From assembly GCA_046233135.1 (NCBI GenBank), contig JBJXHN010000006.1:489292-553291 (forward strand): 64,000 nucleotides of DNA, read 5' to 3'. Below are positions 51,844-60,192 of this stretch, piece by piece. The notes beneath the pieces are model-generated. The model saw nothing but the letters and a program-made list of their open reading frames with translations. It was not told the origin of the DNA and did no database searches. Position numbers and translations under genes: made by a program. The DNA comes from JBJXHN01 sp046233135. Its GTDB lineage: Bacteria; Pseudomonadota; Alphaproteobacteria; Rhodospirillales; Rhodospirillaceae. Numbering within the stretch: position 1 is the stretch's first letter; every line of letters begins with the position of its first letter.

Positions 51844-52460
51844 CGGCCGGACCCCCGGATCGTAGTGCGCAGGCGGTCCAAGGCCGGAGGCAGCACCAGG
51901 GTGCCGGCGGCTACCAGGGCGATCTTGGCGATATCACCGGGCAGGAAGGGCGCCAGTCCCTGGGCGATCAACAGATCGGCGGGCAGCAGGGTGGCCAGCC
52001 AGGCGAGGCCAAGGCCGTAGATCGGCACCAGCCCGCAGAGCATCGCGCCGGTCCGCCCGGGCGTTCCCCATCGCCGCCCCCAATCCCGGGCAAGCCGGCC
52101 GACCAGACCGCTGGCAATCAGGTATCCAAGCAGATATCCCCCCGTCGGGCCAGCCATGTAGGCCAGGCCGAGGCCCCGTTCCGGCGTGCCGGAAAACACG
52201 GGCAGGTCGAGGGCGCCGGCGGTCAGGTAGCTGGCGAAGATGGCGGTGGCCAGGCGCGGTCCCAGGGCAACGGCGAAGGCCATGACCGCCAGGGTGTGCA
52301 GGGTCATCGGCACCGGCCAGAAGGGCAGGTGGGTTTTGGCGGCAAGGGTCATGACGGCGACGCCGGCAATCAGGACAGCCATGGTGCGGACAAGGGACGC
52401 CATGCGGCCGAAGGGCGGTCGGTGCGCGCCGGGGAGGGGGGTGCTGGTGATCTCTGTCAT
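51840..52460 (-). CDS. bioY: Biotin transporter BioY
   Basis: The 206-residue inner-membrane S-component has six hydrophobic segments, with the family signature AGPTGGYLLGYL (near 105) that lines the biotin site. It works with an energy-coupling factor or, in species without one, alone. No bioM/bioN ATPase genes are seen here. It is the first gene of the bioY-bioB operon, directly downstream of the BioR operator. Confidence 0.94.
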   Translation of the reverse strand: MTEITSTPLPGAHRPPFGRMASLVRTMAVLIAGVAVMTLAAKTHLPFWPVPMTLHTLAVMAFAVALGPRLATAIFASYLTAGALDLPVFSGTPERGLGLAYMAGPTGGYLLGYLIASGLVGRLARDWGRRWGTPGRTGAMLCGLVPIYGLGLAWLATLLPADLLIAQGLAPFLPGDIAKIALVAAGTLVLPPALDRLRTTIRGSGR

Positions 52461-52482
52461 CGGATTCCTCCATGGATCAAAA

Positions 52483-52492
52483 TTATAGATAA
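52483..52492 (-). promoter_or_regulatory. BioR operator for bioY-bioB
   Basis: TTATAGATAA matches the alphaproteobacterial BioR box TTATMKATAA exactly. It lies 23 bases upstream of bioY and overlaps TATAAT on the minus strand, the probable -10, so binding would block RNA polymerase. A degenerate copy (AAATATATAA, 52535-52544) lies further upstream. Confidence 0.88.
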
Positions 52493-52562
52493 TCGCTACG
52501 TGATATCTATTTTTGAGTCCACGGGGATTCGAAAAAATATATAATTTGAAATCGGCGACAGC

Positions 52563-53231
52563 TCAGCCGACGATGGCGAAACCGTCCTTTGATTCGGAGG
52601 TATCTGATTTCATGGGTTTTTGGCCGATCCATTGGACATGCCGGGCAAGGGTATTGGCGGCGGCTTCCACATGGCCGGACCGCAGGGCGGCGAGGATCAG
52701 GCGGTGGTCATAATCGGTTCGGGCTTCCCAATCGGTGCGCCAGGTGGTGAACAGGAAGCGGGCGCTGGCGGCGTACAGGTCGTCGATGGCCGCCATCAGC
52801 CGGGGCATGCCGCAGGGTTCGAGGATCAGGCGATGGAAGGTCCGGTTGGCGGCTTCCCAGTCGCGGACATCATGGGATATGTCGCCGATCCGCGTTGCCT
52901 CTTCGGCGCGGTCAAGGATGGCGGGCGTCAGATTGGGGGCGGCCTGACGCAGGGCCAGAACCTCCAGCGCGGCCCGCATGGCCGCCACTTCGCGCACCTC
53001 GTCGAGCGAGAACGAGGCGACGCGTACGCCTCGCCGGGGTTCGCTGATGGCCAGACCCTGGGCTTCGAGCAGGCGAAAAGCCTCGCGCACGGGAACGTGG
53101 CTGGCCCCGAATTCTGCGGCGATATGGTCCTGTCGCAGGCGTGTGCCCGGCTCCAGCGCACCGGACATGATGCGGTCGGCCAGGGCCTTGCTGATCCGCA
53201 GGGCGATGGTGTCTTTTTCACGGGCTGCCAT
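52563..53231 (-). CDS. bioR: GntR-family biotin repressor
   Basis: The 222-residue FadR-subfamily regulator has an N-terminal winged helix (about 10-75: LRQDHIAAEFGASHVPVREA, then FRLLEAQGLA) and an all-helical effector/dimerisation domain (about 85-210). In alphaproteobacteria this type (BioR) represses biotin genes in place of BirA. It is encoded just upstream of bioY-bioB on the same strand and flanked by two BioR boxes. The start at 53231 is immediately behind the second box, leaving no room for a normal ribosome site, so it may be leaderless or weakly translated. Confidence 0.92.
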   Translation of the reverse strand: MAAREKDTIALRISKALADRIMSGALEPGTRLRQDHIAAEFGASHVPVREAFRLLEAQGLAISEPRRGVRVASFSLDEVREVAAMRAALEVLALRQAAPNLTPAILDRAEEATRIGDISHDVRDWEAANRTFHRLILEPCGMPRLMAAIDDLYAASARFLFTTWRTDWEARTDYDHRLILAALRSGHVEAAANTLARHVQWIGQKPMKSDTSESKDGFAIVG

Positions 53232-53235
53232 GCCG

Positions 53236-53245
53236 TTGTAGATAA
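53236..53245 (-). promoter_or_regulatory. Second BioR-like box, at the bioR start
   Basis: TTGTAGATAA differs from the BioR consensus at one position (third base G). It ends four bases ahead of the bioR ATG, so a bound repressor would block its own transcription or translation initiation region. Confidence 0.65.
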
Positions 53246-53267
53246 TCCGACTCGCCCGTGCAGTCGA

Positions 53268-53380
53268 GCGTTACGGCTCGCCAGATCATATGCGCGTTAC
53301 GGCTCGCCAGATCATATGCGCGTTACGGCTCGCCAGATCATATGCGCGTTACGGCTCGCCAGATCATACGTGCATTACGG
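53268..53380. repeat. 26-bp tandem repeat array upstream of bioR
   Basis: Three identical 26-base copies beginning GCGTTACGGCTCGCCAGATC are at 53268-53293, 53294-53319 and 53320-53345; a fourth (53346-53371) differs in its last bases and a fifth is partial. There are no spacers, so this is not a CRISPR array. It lies 36-149 bases upstream of bioR and just past the 3' end of the small gene at 53391. Confidence 0.9.
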
Positions 53381-53390
53381 TTGGACTTCT

Positions 53391-53765
53391 CTACTGCCCC
53401 GTAGCGGCGTTCCGGGTTTCCTGGGTCATGTCGGGCATGGGTCTGGCCGGCAGGTTCAGCGTGACGGCGTAGGCGGAATTCGCCAAATCTGCCTGTTCGG
53501 CCAGTCCCAGGGGGAAGGCGGTGACCGGTGCTCCGTCCCCCATCACCGGCGGCTGGGTTTCGGACGCCAGCTGGGTGAGCGGATGGTTGTCTTGCTCGGC
53601 ATTCTCGGCCAAGCGGCGGAAATCGTCGCGGCCCCCGCCACTGGCCCGGGGGCGGCCCCGGGTGCTGGCATCCTGGGGCACGGGCTCCAGCTGCGAGGGG
53701 CCGAGTGCTTCTCGGGTGAAGATTCGATTCCGCGCGCCTCCGGCGGCATAGATGGGATCAGCCAT
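53391..53765 (-). CDS. Small polar protein, function unknown
   Basis: The 124-residue hydrophilic product begins MADPIYAAGGARNRIF, is rich in arginine, glutamine and proline, and has no signal peptide or recognised motif. CAGGAG upstream of the ATG supports translation. Its reading frame ends at the tandem repeat array. It may be a small adapter of an unknown pathway, or spurious. Confidence 0.55.
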   Translation of the reverse strand: MADPIYAAGGARNRIFTREALGPSQLEPVPQDASTRGRPRASGGGRDDFRRLAENAEQDNHPLTQLASETQPPVMGDGAPVTAFPLGLAEQADLANSAYAVTLNLPARPMPDMTQETRNAATGQ

Positions 53766-54000
53766 CGTCTCGCTCCTGCCACGGGGCCGGCCCGGATTGG
53801 CGGGCAGCGGCGCCGTTGGTCTTGCGAATGAGTTGTACCTTCATGCTCGGTTAACGATGCTGTCCGGCCCGGGTTCCCCCGGAGTTTAAATAATTCTTAA
53901 GTGTACGAGGCTACCGCTTGCGAGTCAAAACGAGTCACGGTACGTCTTGTATTATGCGGAATTGCACGGGTTAAAACCCATGCAAACTGGCCTTATCCGG

Positions 54001-54852
54001 TTACTCGGCCAGTCCCGGACTGCGGGGCGGCGGGCCAAGAAGCGTGCGGCCGAGGTCGCGGCCCTCGGTCCAGGCCAGGGCGTGGGCCAGCAATCCGGCC
54101 AGGAAGCCGGTGGCATAGACCAGCACGACCGTCTTTGCCATGGCCATGCCGACAATGGCCAGATCCAGGTTGGGCTTGGGTTCGCCGATGGCACCCAGGA
54201 TGCTGAAGCAGAAGCCGCACATCACCACGACGACGACTCCGGCAGCGAGAAACATCAACCCGCCGAGCAGCAGGCTGACCATCAGCGCGAAGCCATGTCC
54301 CTGTCCCAGATGCCGCACGGTGCCGGGTTCCAGCGGCCGGTCCAGCGCGACCCAGGGCAGGATCAGCAGCAGCCGGGTCAGCACATAGGCGGCCGGCAGC
54401 CCGAGCGCCAAGGCGGTCAAGGAGATTAGTCCGGGATGGACATCGGCGAAGGATTGACCGATTCGGGCGATGATCATTGCCGCCACGCCGGTGATCAGCA
54501 GCAGGGCGAAGGTCCAGGCCAGGGTGCGAACCTCTCGCCAGCCCAGGCTGACGGCCCGCGGCGGCCGCACCACGCCCTCGGTGTCGCCGCGATAGAGACT
54601 GCGGGTCCAGGCCACGAACAGCGGCACCAGCAGCAGGGCGGTCAGGGGCAGGCTGACGGGACCGGGCAGGGCGATCTGCGGCAACGGTCCGTCGTCGGCG
54701 AAGACCAGCCCGAGCAGAATCAGGCCCGCCAGGGGGAGGATCGCCAGCCGCCAGAAGCGCTGCCGGTTGCGCCAGATCACTTGATGGGCGAAAGGAACGC
54801 AGCTTTCCGGCCGCAGGGTGGGAATCGGATCGGGGGACAGGGTCGGGGTCAT
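54001..54852 (-). CDS. Multispanning membrane protein, function unknown
   Basis: The 283-residue protein has about six hydrophobic helices (near 35-52, 65-80, 108-128, 140-160, 190-215 and 240-262) with a charged N-terminus and no signal peptide. No transporter signature is recognisable. A start at 54852 is chosen for the GAGGA site ahead of it; an in-frame extension of 39 residues is polar and unlikely. The gene stands alone. Its 5' side faces opgG across a 428-base gap. Confidence 0.75.
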   Translation of the reverse strand: MTPTLSPDPIPTLRPESCVPFAHQVIWRNRQRFWRLAILPLAGLILLGLVFADDGPLPQIALPGPVSLPLTALLLVPLFVAWTRSLYRGDTEGVVRPPRAVSLGWREVRTLAWTFALLLITGVAAMIIARIGQSFADVHPGLISLTALALGLPAAYVLTRLLLILPWVALDRPLEPGTVRHLGQGHGFALMVSLLLGGLMFLAAGVVVVVMCGFCFSILGAIGEPKPNLDLAIVGMAMAKTVVLVYATGFLAGLLAHALAWTEGRDLGRTLLGPPPRSPGLAE

Positions 54853-55280
54853 GGGGCGATCCTCGCGTCGGCGGAGGGGAAGGGACCATGAACGGGCGGT
54901 TGCGTCCTGTCGGGCGCCGCTCCACCGAAGCGGAGGCCTTGAGTCCGATGTAGGGTCTTTCCCCGACACGGAACAAGGGGGCGGCAGGGGCTGGAAGGAC
55001 CGGTCCGGCCGCAGGTATGCGTTCCTGTCATGGCCCGGAAAACGGTCGATCCGGTCCTTTCCCGCCCTTTCGGCACGGTTTCAGGCAACCGAACACCGCG
55101 ATCCGCATTACCCGCCTGTGACGGTAGGTCTCCTGAACGGGGTGTCGAACCTTTTTTGGGGCTGCTTCGAATGCATGACTCATTTGCCCCGCGCTTGCCC
55201 CAATTTGGGATAAGGCTTTGGCCGGCCCGATAGGGGCGTGGGGGGTGGCCACACCGGTGTGGCCGGGACGAGAGAGGGAT
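54853..55280. other. Divergent region ahead of the OpgG-like gene, with an 18-bp palindrome
   Basis: This 428-base gap holds promoters of the leftward membrane protein and the rightward glucan gene. A perfect palindrome GGCCACACCGGTGTGGCC sits at 55247-55264, 16 bases before the ATG. I could not define -35/-10 elements. No gene is supported here. Confidence 0.55.
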
Positions 55281-56921
55281 ATGTCAGGTATGGCGAGTTT
55301 GGGACGCCGGGCAGCGCTCGGCATGGTGGGACAGGCGTTTCTGGCCGGTTTGTTCGGGACCACGGTTTTGACCGCGTCGCGCGGGATGGCAGCGGAAGGG
55401 CAGGCCGATACGCCCCGCCCCCTGCCGCTGGGGCCGAGCGAGCCGTTCTCCTTCGACCGCCTTGTGGAACGGGCACGGACCATGGCCGGCGAGCCGTTCC
55501 GTCCGGTCGAAGCGGATCCCGCCGCCCTGCCGGCCCTGAACATGATCGACTACGACGAATACCAGAAGATCAGCTTCGACATCCGCCGCTCCCTGTTCCG
55601 GGAGAGGGCGCGCGAGGATGCACTGTCGCCCATCGCGCCGTTCCATCTGCACAAGGGACTGACCCAGCCGGTCGGCCTGCATGTGATCGAAGGCGAAATG
55701 GCGCGCAGGGTGATGTATGACGCGTCGGCCTTTTCCTACAGCGGCGAAGTGACGCCGGCCAAGCTGCCGGCCGATCTGGGCTATGGCGGCTTCCGCGCCC
55801 TGTATGGGGATCGCGAGGGGCCGGACTGGCTGGCGTTCATGGGGGCGAGCTATTTTCGCACGGCGGGTCCCTTCGACCAGTACGGTCTGTCGGCCCGCGC
55901 CGTGGCGGTGGATATCGGCCTTCCCGATACGCCGGAGGAATTCCCCCGTTTCACCGATTTCTGGCTGGAACCTGCCCATGACGATGACGGCGGAGTCCTG
56001 GTCTACGCCCTGATCGACAGCCCGAGCCTGTCGGGCGCCATGCGCATGGCCTGCGCGCGGGGCGAAGAGCAGGCGATCCGCATGGATTGCGCCATCCGCC
56101 TGTTCATGCGCAAGGATGTTCGGCGCCTGGGTATCGCGCCAATCACCAGCATGTTCTGGTTTTCCGAGACCAACCGGCACGACGCAAACGACTGGCGGCC
56201 GGAAGTGCACGATACCGACGGTCTGGCCCTGTGGACCGGTTCCGGCGAGCGCCTGTGGCGACCGCTGACCAATCCCAAGGCCGTGTCCACCAACAGCTTT
56301 CTGGACAATAACCCCCAGGGTTTTGGCCTGTTGCAGCGGGACCGGCAGTTCGACCACTACCAGGATGACGGCGTCTTCTACGAACGCCGTCCAAGCCTGT
56401 GGGTCGAACCCAAGGGGGCGTGGGGCGAAGGCATGGTGCAGCTTCTGGAGATCCCGACCGACGACGAGATCCACGACAACATCGGCGCCTATTGGACGAC
56501 CGACAAGGTGGAACCGGCCGGGTCGGCGGTGTCGCGGGATTACAGTCTCTACTGGACCGTGGCGCCGATGATCGGCGAAGCGGCCGTAGGGTATTGCGTG
56601 GCCACCCGCATGGGGCGGGCCGGCATTCCCGGTCAGCCGCGGCCCGAATCCGGGGTGAAATACGCCGTGGACTTCGAGGGCGGCAGCCTCGGCGAGCTGG
56701 AAACCGGGGCTCTAAAGCCCAAGGTATCCGTCGGCGCTGGCGGCCGTGTTGACGGTGCCTATGCGCTGCGGGTTGTCGGAACCGATATCTGGCGCATCGT
56801 CTTCGACCTGTATACCGAGGGCGAGGCGCCGGTCGACGTGCGGGCCTATCTGGTGGACGGCGAGGAAAAGGCAGCCACCGAAACCTGGACCCTGCTGCAC
56901 CGGCCGCACAGCTTCTCCTGA
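55281..56921 (+). CDS. Periplasmic glucan biosynthesis protein (OpgG/OpgD family)
   Basis: The 546-residue protein has an N-terminal signal with a twin-arginine-like GRRAALGM motif before a hydrophobic core, typical of the Tat-exported OpgD branch. The mature part matches the MdoG fold: a beta-sandwich with LFRERAREDALSPIAPFHL, LGYGGFRALYG, MFWFSETNRHDANDWRPEV and FLDNNPQGFGLLQRDR, then an Ig-like C-terminal domain. It shapes osmoregulated periplasmic glucans together with the OpgH glycosyltransferase, which is not in this window. Confidence 0.93.
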   Translation: MSGMASLGRRAALGMVGQAFLAGLFGTTVLTASRGMAAEGQADTPRPLPLGPSEPFSFDRLVERARTMAGEPFRPVEADPAALPALNMIDYDEYQKISFDIRRSLFRERAREDALSPIAPFHLHKGLTQPVGLHVIEGEMARRVMYDASAFSYSGEVTPAKLPADLGYGGFRALYGDREGPDWLAFMGASYFRTAGPFDQYGLSARAVAVDIGLPDTPEEFPRFTDFWLEPAHDDDGGVLVYALIDSPSLSGAMRMACARGEEQAIRMDCAIRLFMRKDVRRLGIAPITSMFWFSETNRHDANDWRPEVHDTDGLALWTGSGERLWRPLTNPKAVSTNSFLDNNPQGFGLLQRDRQFDHYQDDGVFYERRPSLWVEPKGAWGEGMVQLLEIPTDDEIHDNIGAYWTTDKVEPAGSAVSRDYSLYWTVAPMIGEAAVGYCVATRMGRAGIPGQPRPESGVKYAVDFEGGSLGELETGALKPKVSVGAGGRVDGAYALRVVGTDIWRIVFDLYTEGEAPVDVRAYLVDGEEKAATETWTLLHRPHSFS

Positions 56922-56989
56922 TCTGTGTTCCAGCTATAGTGTGAGAAGGCACGGGGAGACGATGGCCGATTCGGCCGCCGTCTCCCCAT

Positions 56990-57535
56990 TCATGAGTCGA
57001 GGTGGGCCAGGACAAAATCGGCCCGCTCCTCGATGCCGACCTTTGGCAGCGTGATCAGCGTGTATCCGAGCCGTTTGTAGGTTTCCGCCATGATCCGGCA
57101 GGTGGCCTTTGCTTCGGCTTGATCCTGCTTGCGCTCTGCGTCCCGGGTGAAGATCTCTTCCCAATAGGGGGCGAGGAAGACGCGCGGGTTATACCGGTAA
57201 CGGCGGGCCGCGGCCTCTGCGTGGGCGGGGACGGGAAGCCCGCATAGGGTGAGATAGCCGACGACATCGGGAATGCCTCGGTCCATCAGAACGGGGCCGG
57301 GTATGGCAGCGGCTTCATGGTAGGATCGCAGATCCCACCCAAGCATGAGTTCGGCGAACGCCGCCCGATCCGCCCAGGGGAGGGCCTGCCCGCCGATGCG
57401 GACTTGATCCCGGATGATCGCCCGTCCGGCCTCGGGCATATGAGCGAAACCACGCCGGGAAAGAGCATCGATCAGGCTGCTTTTCCCGGAACCGGGGCCA
57501 CCGGTTACGATGTGCGAATGTGGCTGGTCGCTCAT
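56990..57535 (-). CDS. AAA_28-type ATPase, function unknown
   Basis: The 181-residue P-loop protein has Walker A GGPGSGKS near residue 10, a DRGIPDVVGYLTL segment near 92 and an RYNPRVFLAPYWEEIF stretch. This is the AAA_28 group related to nucleoside/nicotinamide kinases, with no proven substrate. The longer frame starts upstream without a ribosome site. It converges on the opgG-like gene and is divergent from the phytase-like gene. Confidence 0.86.
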   Translation of the reverse strand: MSDQPHSHIVTGGPGSGKSSLIDALSRRGFAHMPEAGRAIIRDQVRIGGQALPWADRAAFAELMLGWDLRSYHEAAAIPGPVLMDRGIPDVVGYLTLCGLPVPAHAEAAARRYRYNPRVFLAPYWEEIFTRDAERKQDQAEAKATCRIMAETYKRLGYTLITLPKVGIEERADFVLAHLDS

Positions 57536-57807
57536 GGGAAAACCTCTGCTCTGATTGAAAAGGCGGCGCGCATCGCGCAACGCGTCATCCGTCCGAAGGT
57601 GTGCCGGCCGGCGGTCTCGCCGTCTGGCCGGAGGTCCACGGCCATGAGTCCACATCCGGCCATTTCATGAAACGGTCATCCCGGTGTCGCCGTACCGTCA
57701 CGGGGCCTCGCTACCATCGCGGTCCTTTCTTGACCTGCTGGTGCTCCGTTGGGTGCGCCGGCCGCGCCCCTTTTGTTCATCCACCTTCTCTCCGGGAGCA
57801 AGACACG

Positions 57808-60048
57808 ATGCGAGGATCCGTCCGCGCCGTTCTGCTGGGTACCGCCGCCTGTGGCCTGATGACGGCCGCCGCGAGCATGGCTCAGGCTGACGAGCACCGC
57901 TACTTCACCCGCGTGGCCACCGTGCCCGTCTACACCAACCTGCCCGCCGACATGGACAAGGCCACCGAAACGGCCGCCGAAATCATGTCTGCCACGGCTG
58001 ACGGCATGACGCTGGTCTACACCGACAGCCCGGGTGAAGCGCTGGGCTTCTTCGACATCTCCAACCCCGCCCAGCCCAAGCCCCTGGGCCGCGTGGATCT
58101 GGGCGGCGAGCCCACCAGCGTCTATATCGTCGGCGACTATGCCCTGGTGGCGGTCAACACCTCGGAAAGCTACACCAATCCGTCGGGTCATCTGGCGGTG
58201 GTGTCGGTGAAGGATCACTCCATCGTTGCCAAGTGCGATGTGGGCGGCCAGCCGGACAGCGTCGGTGCCGCCAAGGACGGCAAGTTCGTCGCCATCGCCG
58301 TGGAAAGCGAGCGCGATGAAGAGCTGAACGACGGCGAGATCCCGCAGTTGCCGCCCGGCGGCCTGGCGATCTTCGATCTGGATGCGTCCGGCAAGCCGAC
58401 CAACTGCGACGCCGGCCGGATGGTCGATGTGACCGGTCTGGCGGACGTGGCCCCGAGTGATCCGGAGCCCGAATACGTGGACTTCAACGGTGATAACCTC
58501 ATCGTGATGACCCTGCAGGAAAACAACCATCTGGTGGTGGTGGATGCGGCGACCGGTGTCATCAAGGCCCAGTTCCCGGCCGGTGCGGTGTCGCTGACCA
58601 ATATCGACACCAAGAAGGACAAGGCGATCATCGGCAACGGCAGCCTGGAAAACGTAGCCCGTGAACCCGATGCCGTGTCCTGGTTGGACAACAGCCGCTT
58701 CGTGACCGCCAACGAAGGCGATTACAAGGGCGGTTCCCGCGGCTTCACCATCTGGAACATGGACGGTACCGTCGAATACGACAGCGGCTCCCTGATGGAA
58801 CACCTGGGCATGTCCCACGGTCACTATCCGGAAAAGCGCGCGGGCAAGAAGGGCGTCGAGCCCGAAACCGTGGATGTGGGCGTCTACGGCGAGGACACCC
58901 TGTTCTTCGTGAACTCCGAACGCGGCAACTTCGTGGTGGTGTTCAAGGACAACGGTGCCGGCCAGGCTCCGGAAATGATCCAGTTCCTGCCGACCCACGT
59001 GGCTCCGGAAGGCCTGCTGGCCCTGCCGCAGCGTGACCTGTTCGTCGTCGCCACCGAAGCCGATTCGGCCGAGGACGGCGTGCGCGCCACCGTCGACCTG
59101 TACGCCAAGACCGCCGATACCCCGTTCTACCCGATGGTGATCAGCGGCAAGGACAAGGCCGTCGAGGCTCCCATCGGCTGGGGCGCCCTGTCCGGTCTGG
59201 TCGGCGACGCCACCGACGCCAACAAGGTCTATGCGGTCAGCGACAGCTTCTATGCCGGCAGCCCCCGCATCTACACCCTGGACGTCTCCGGCATGCCGGC
59301 CAGGATCACCGACTATGTGGAGATCACCGGCTATGATCAGGCGGCCGGCCTGGATCCGGAAGGCATCTCCCGGCGGGCTGGTGGCGGTTTCTGGATTGCC
59401 AGCGAAGGCAATCTGGAAAAGGAAATGCACAACCTGCTGCTGGCCGTCGGCGCCGACGGCAAGGTGGAAAAGCAGATCACCCTGCCCGAAGCGGTCGAAG
59501 CCGAAAGCGTGCGCTTCGGTTTCGAAGGGGCTGCCGCCTTCGAACAGGATGGCCATGAAAAGGTGATCGTCGCTGTTCAGCGTGAATGGAAGGACGATCC
59601 GAAGGGTCTGGTCAAGCTGGGCATCTACGACACCGCCGACGAAAGCTGGAGCTTCGTGCACTATCCGCTGGAAGCCCCGCGCAGCCCGGCCGGCGGCTGG
59701 GTCGGCCTGTCGGAGATCACGTCGCTGGGCGGTCTGAAGTTCGCGCTGATCGAGCGGGACAACAAGGGCGGCCCTGACGCCACCATCAAAACGGTGACGG
59801 TCATCGATCTGGACGGCGTGACCCCGGCGGCGGCCGGCGGTGAGATCCCGGTGGTGAAGAAAAGCGTCGCCATCGATCTGCTGCCGTCCCTGGCCTCGAC
59901 CAACGGCTGGATCAACGACAAGCCGGAAGGCTTCACCGTTACCGCCGATGGCCGGATGCTGATGGTTACCGACAACGACGGCGTGGACGATGCCTCGGGC
60001 GAAACCCTGCTGATCAAGCTGGGGTCCTCCGACAAGCTCGGCATGTAA
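57808..60048 (+). CDS. Secreted phytase-like esterase / beta-propeller protein
   Basis: The 746-residue protein has a signal peptide (core 8-24, AQADE cleavage site near 27). Residues 30-400 form a beta-propeller with YVTN-like repeats (GGEPTSVYIVGDYALVAVNT, GGQPDSVGAAKDG). The C-terminal part (about 420-740) has the phytase-like esterase domain (LDPEGISRRAGGGFWIASEG, KPEGFTVTADGRMLMVTDND). It should be periplasmic or released, acting on phosphate or ester substrates. GGGAG precedes the ATG and a strong terminator follows. Confidence 0.9.
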   Translation: MRGSVRAVLLGTAACGLMTAAASMAQADEHRYFTRVATVPVYTNLPADMDKATETAAEIMSATADGMTLVYTDSPGEALGFFDISNPAQPKPLGRVDLGGEPTSVYIVGDYALVAVNTSESYTNPSGHLAVVSVKDHSIVAKCDVGGQPDSVGAAKDGKFVAIAVESERDEELNDGEIPQLPPGGLAIFDLDASGKPTNCDAGRMVDVTGLADVAPSDPEPEYVDFNGDNLIVMTLQENNHLVVVDAATGVIKAQFPAGAVSLTNIDTKKDKAIIGNGSLENVAREPDAVSWLDNSRFVTANEGDYKGGSRGFTIWNMDGTVEYDSGSLMEHLGMSHGHYPEKRAGKKGVEPETVDVGVYGEDTLFFVNSERGNFVVVFKDNGAGQAPEMIQFLPTHVAPEGLLALPQRDLFVVATEADSAEDGVRATVDLYAKTADTPFYPMVISGKDKAVEAPIGWGALSGLVGDATDANKVYAVSDSFYAGSPRIYTLDVSGMPARITDYVEITGYDQAAGLDPEGISRRAGGGFWIASEGNLEKEMHNLLLAVGADGKVEKQITLPEAVEAESVRFGFEGAAAFEQDGHEKVIVAVQREWKDDPKGLVKLGIYDTADESWSFVHYPLEAPRSPAGGWVGLSEITSLGGLKFALIERDNKGGPDATIKTVTVIDLDGVTPAAAGGEIPVVKKSVAIDLLPSLASTNGWINDKPEGFTVTADGRMLMVTDNDGVDDASGETLLIKLGSSDKLGM

Positions 60049-60093
60049 AACGGCGCCTTGCATCCGGTTGTTGCCGGTCGGGCGGATTTGGGA

Positions 60094-60125
60094 AACGGCG
60101 GTCCCTTCCGGGGCCGCCGTTTTTC
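60094..60125 (+). terminator. Intrinsic terminator after the phytase-like gene
   Basis: A 12-bp stem (AACGGCGGTCCC with GGGGCCGCCGTT, one G-T pair) and a TTCC loop is followed by a run of five Ts. Confidence 0.88.
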
Positions 60126-60192
60126 AGTGTGCGGAGAAAGGAGGGGAGCTCTGCTAGGGTAGAGGGGTCTTGTCGCCGAGAGGAGTTTGCCG

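Noticed and set aside
53268..53380. CRISPR array
   Set aside because: Repeats are directly adjacent with no spacers and no cas genes are near; it is a simple tandem repeat.
57676..60063. Antisense open frame of 795 codons opposite the phytase-like gene
   Set aside because: Composition reflects complementary codon bias; the opposite strand has signal peptide, domain and terminator evidence.
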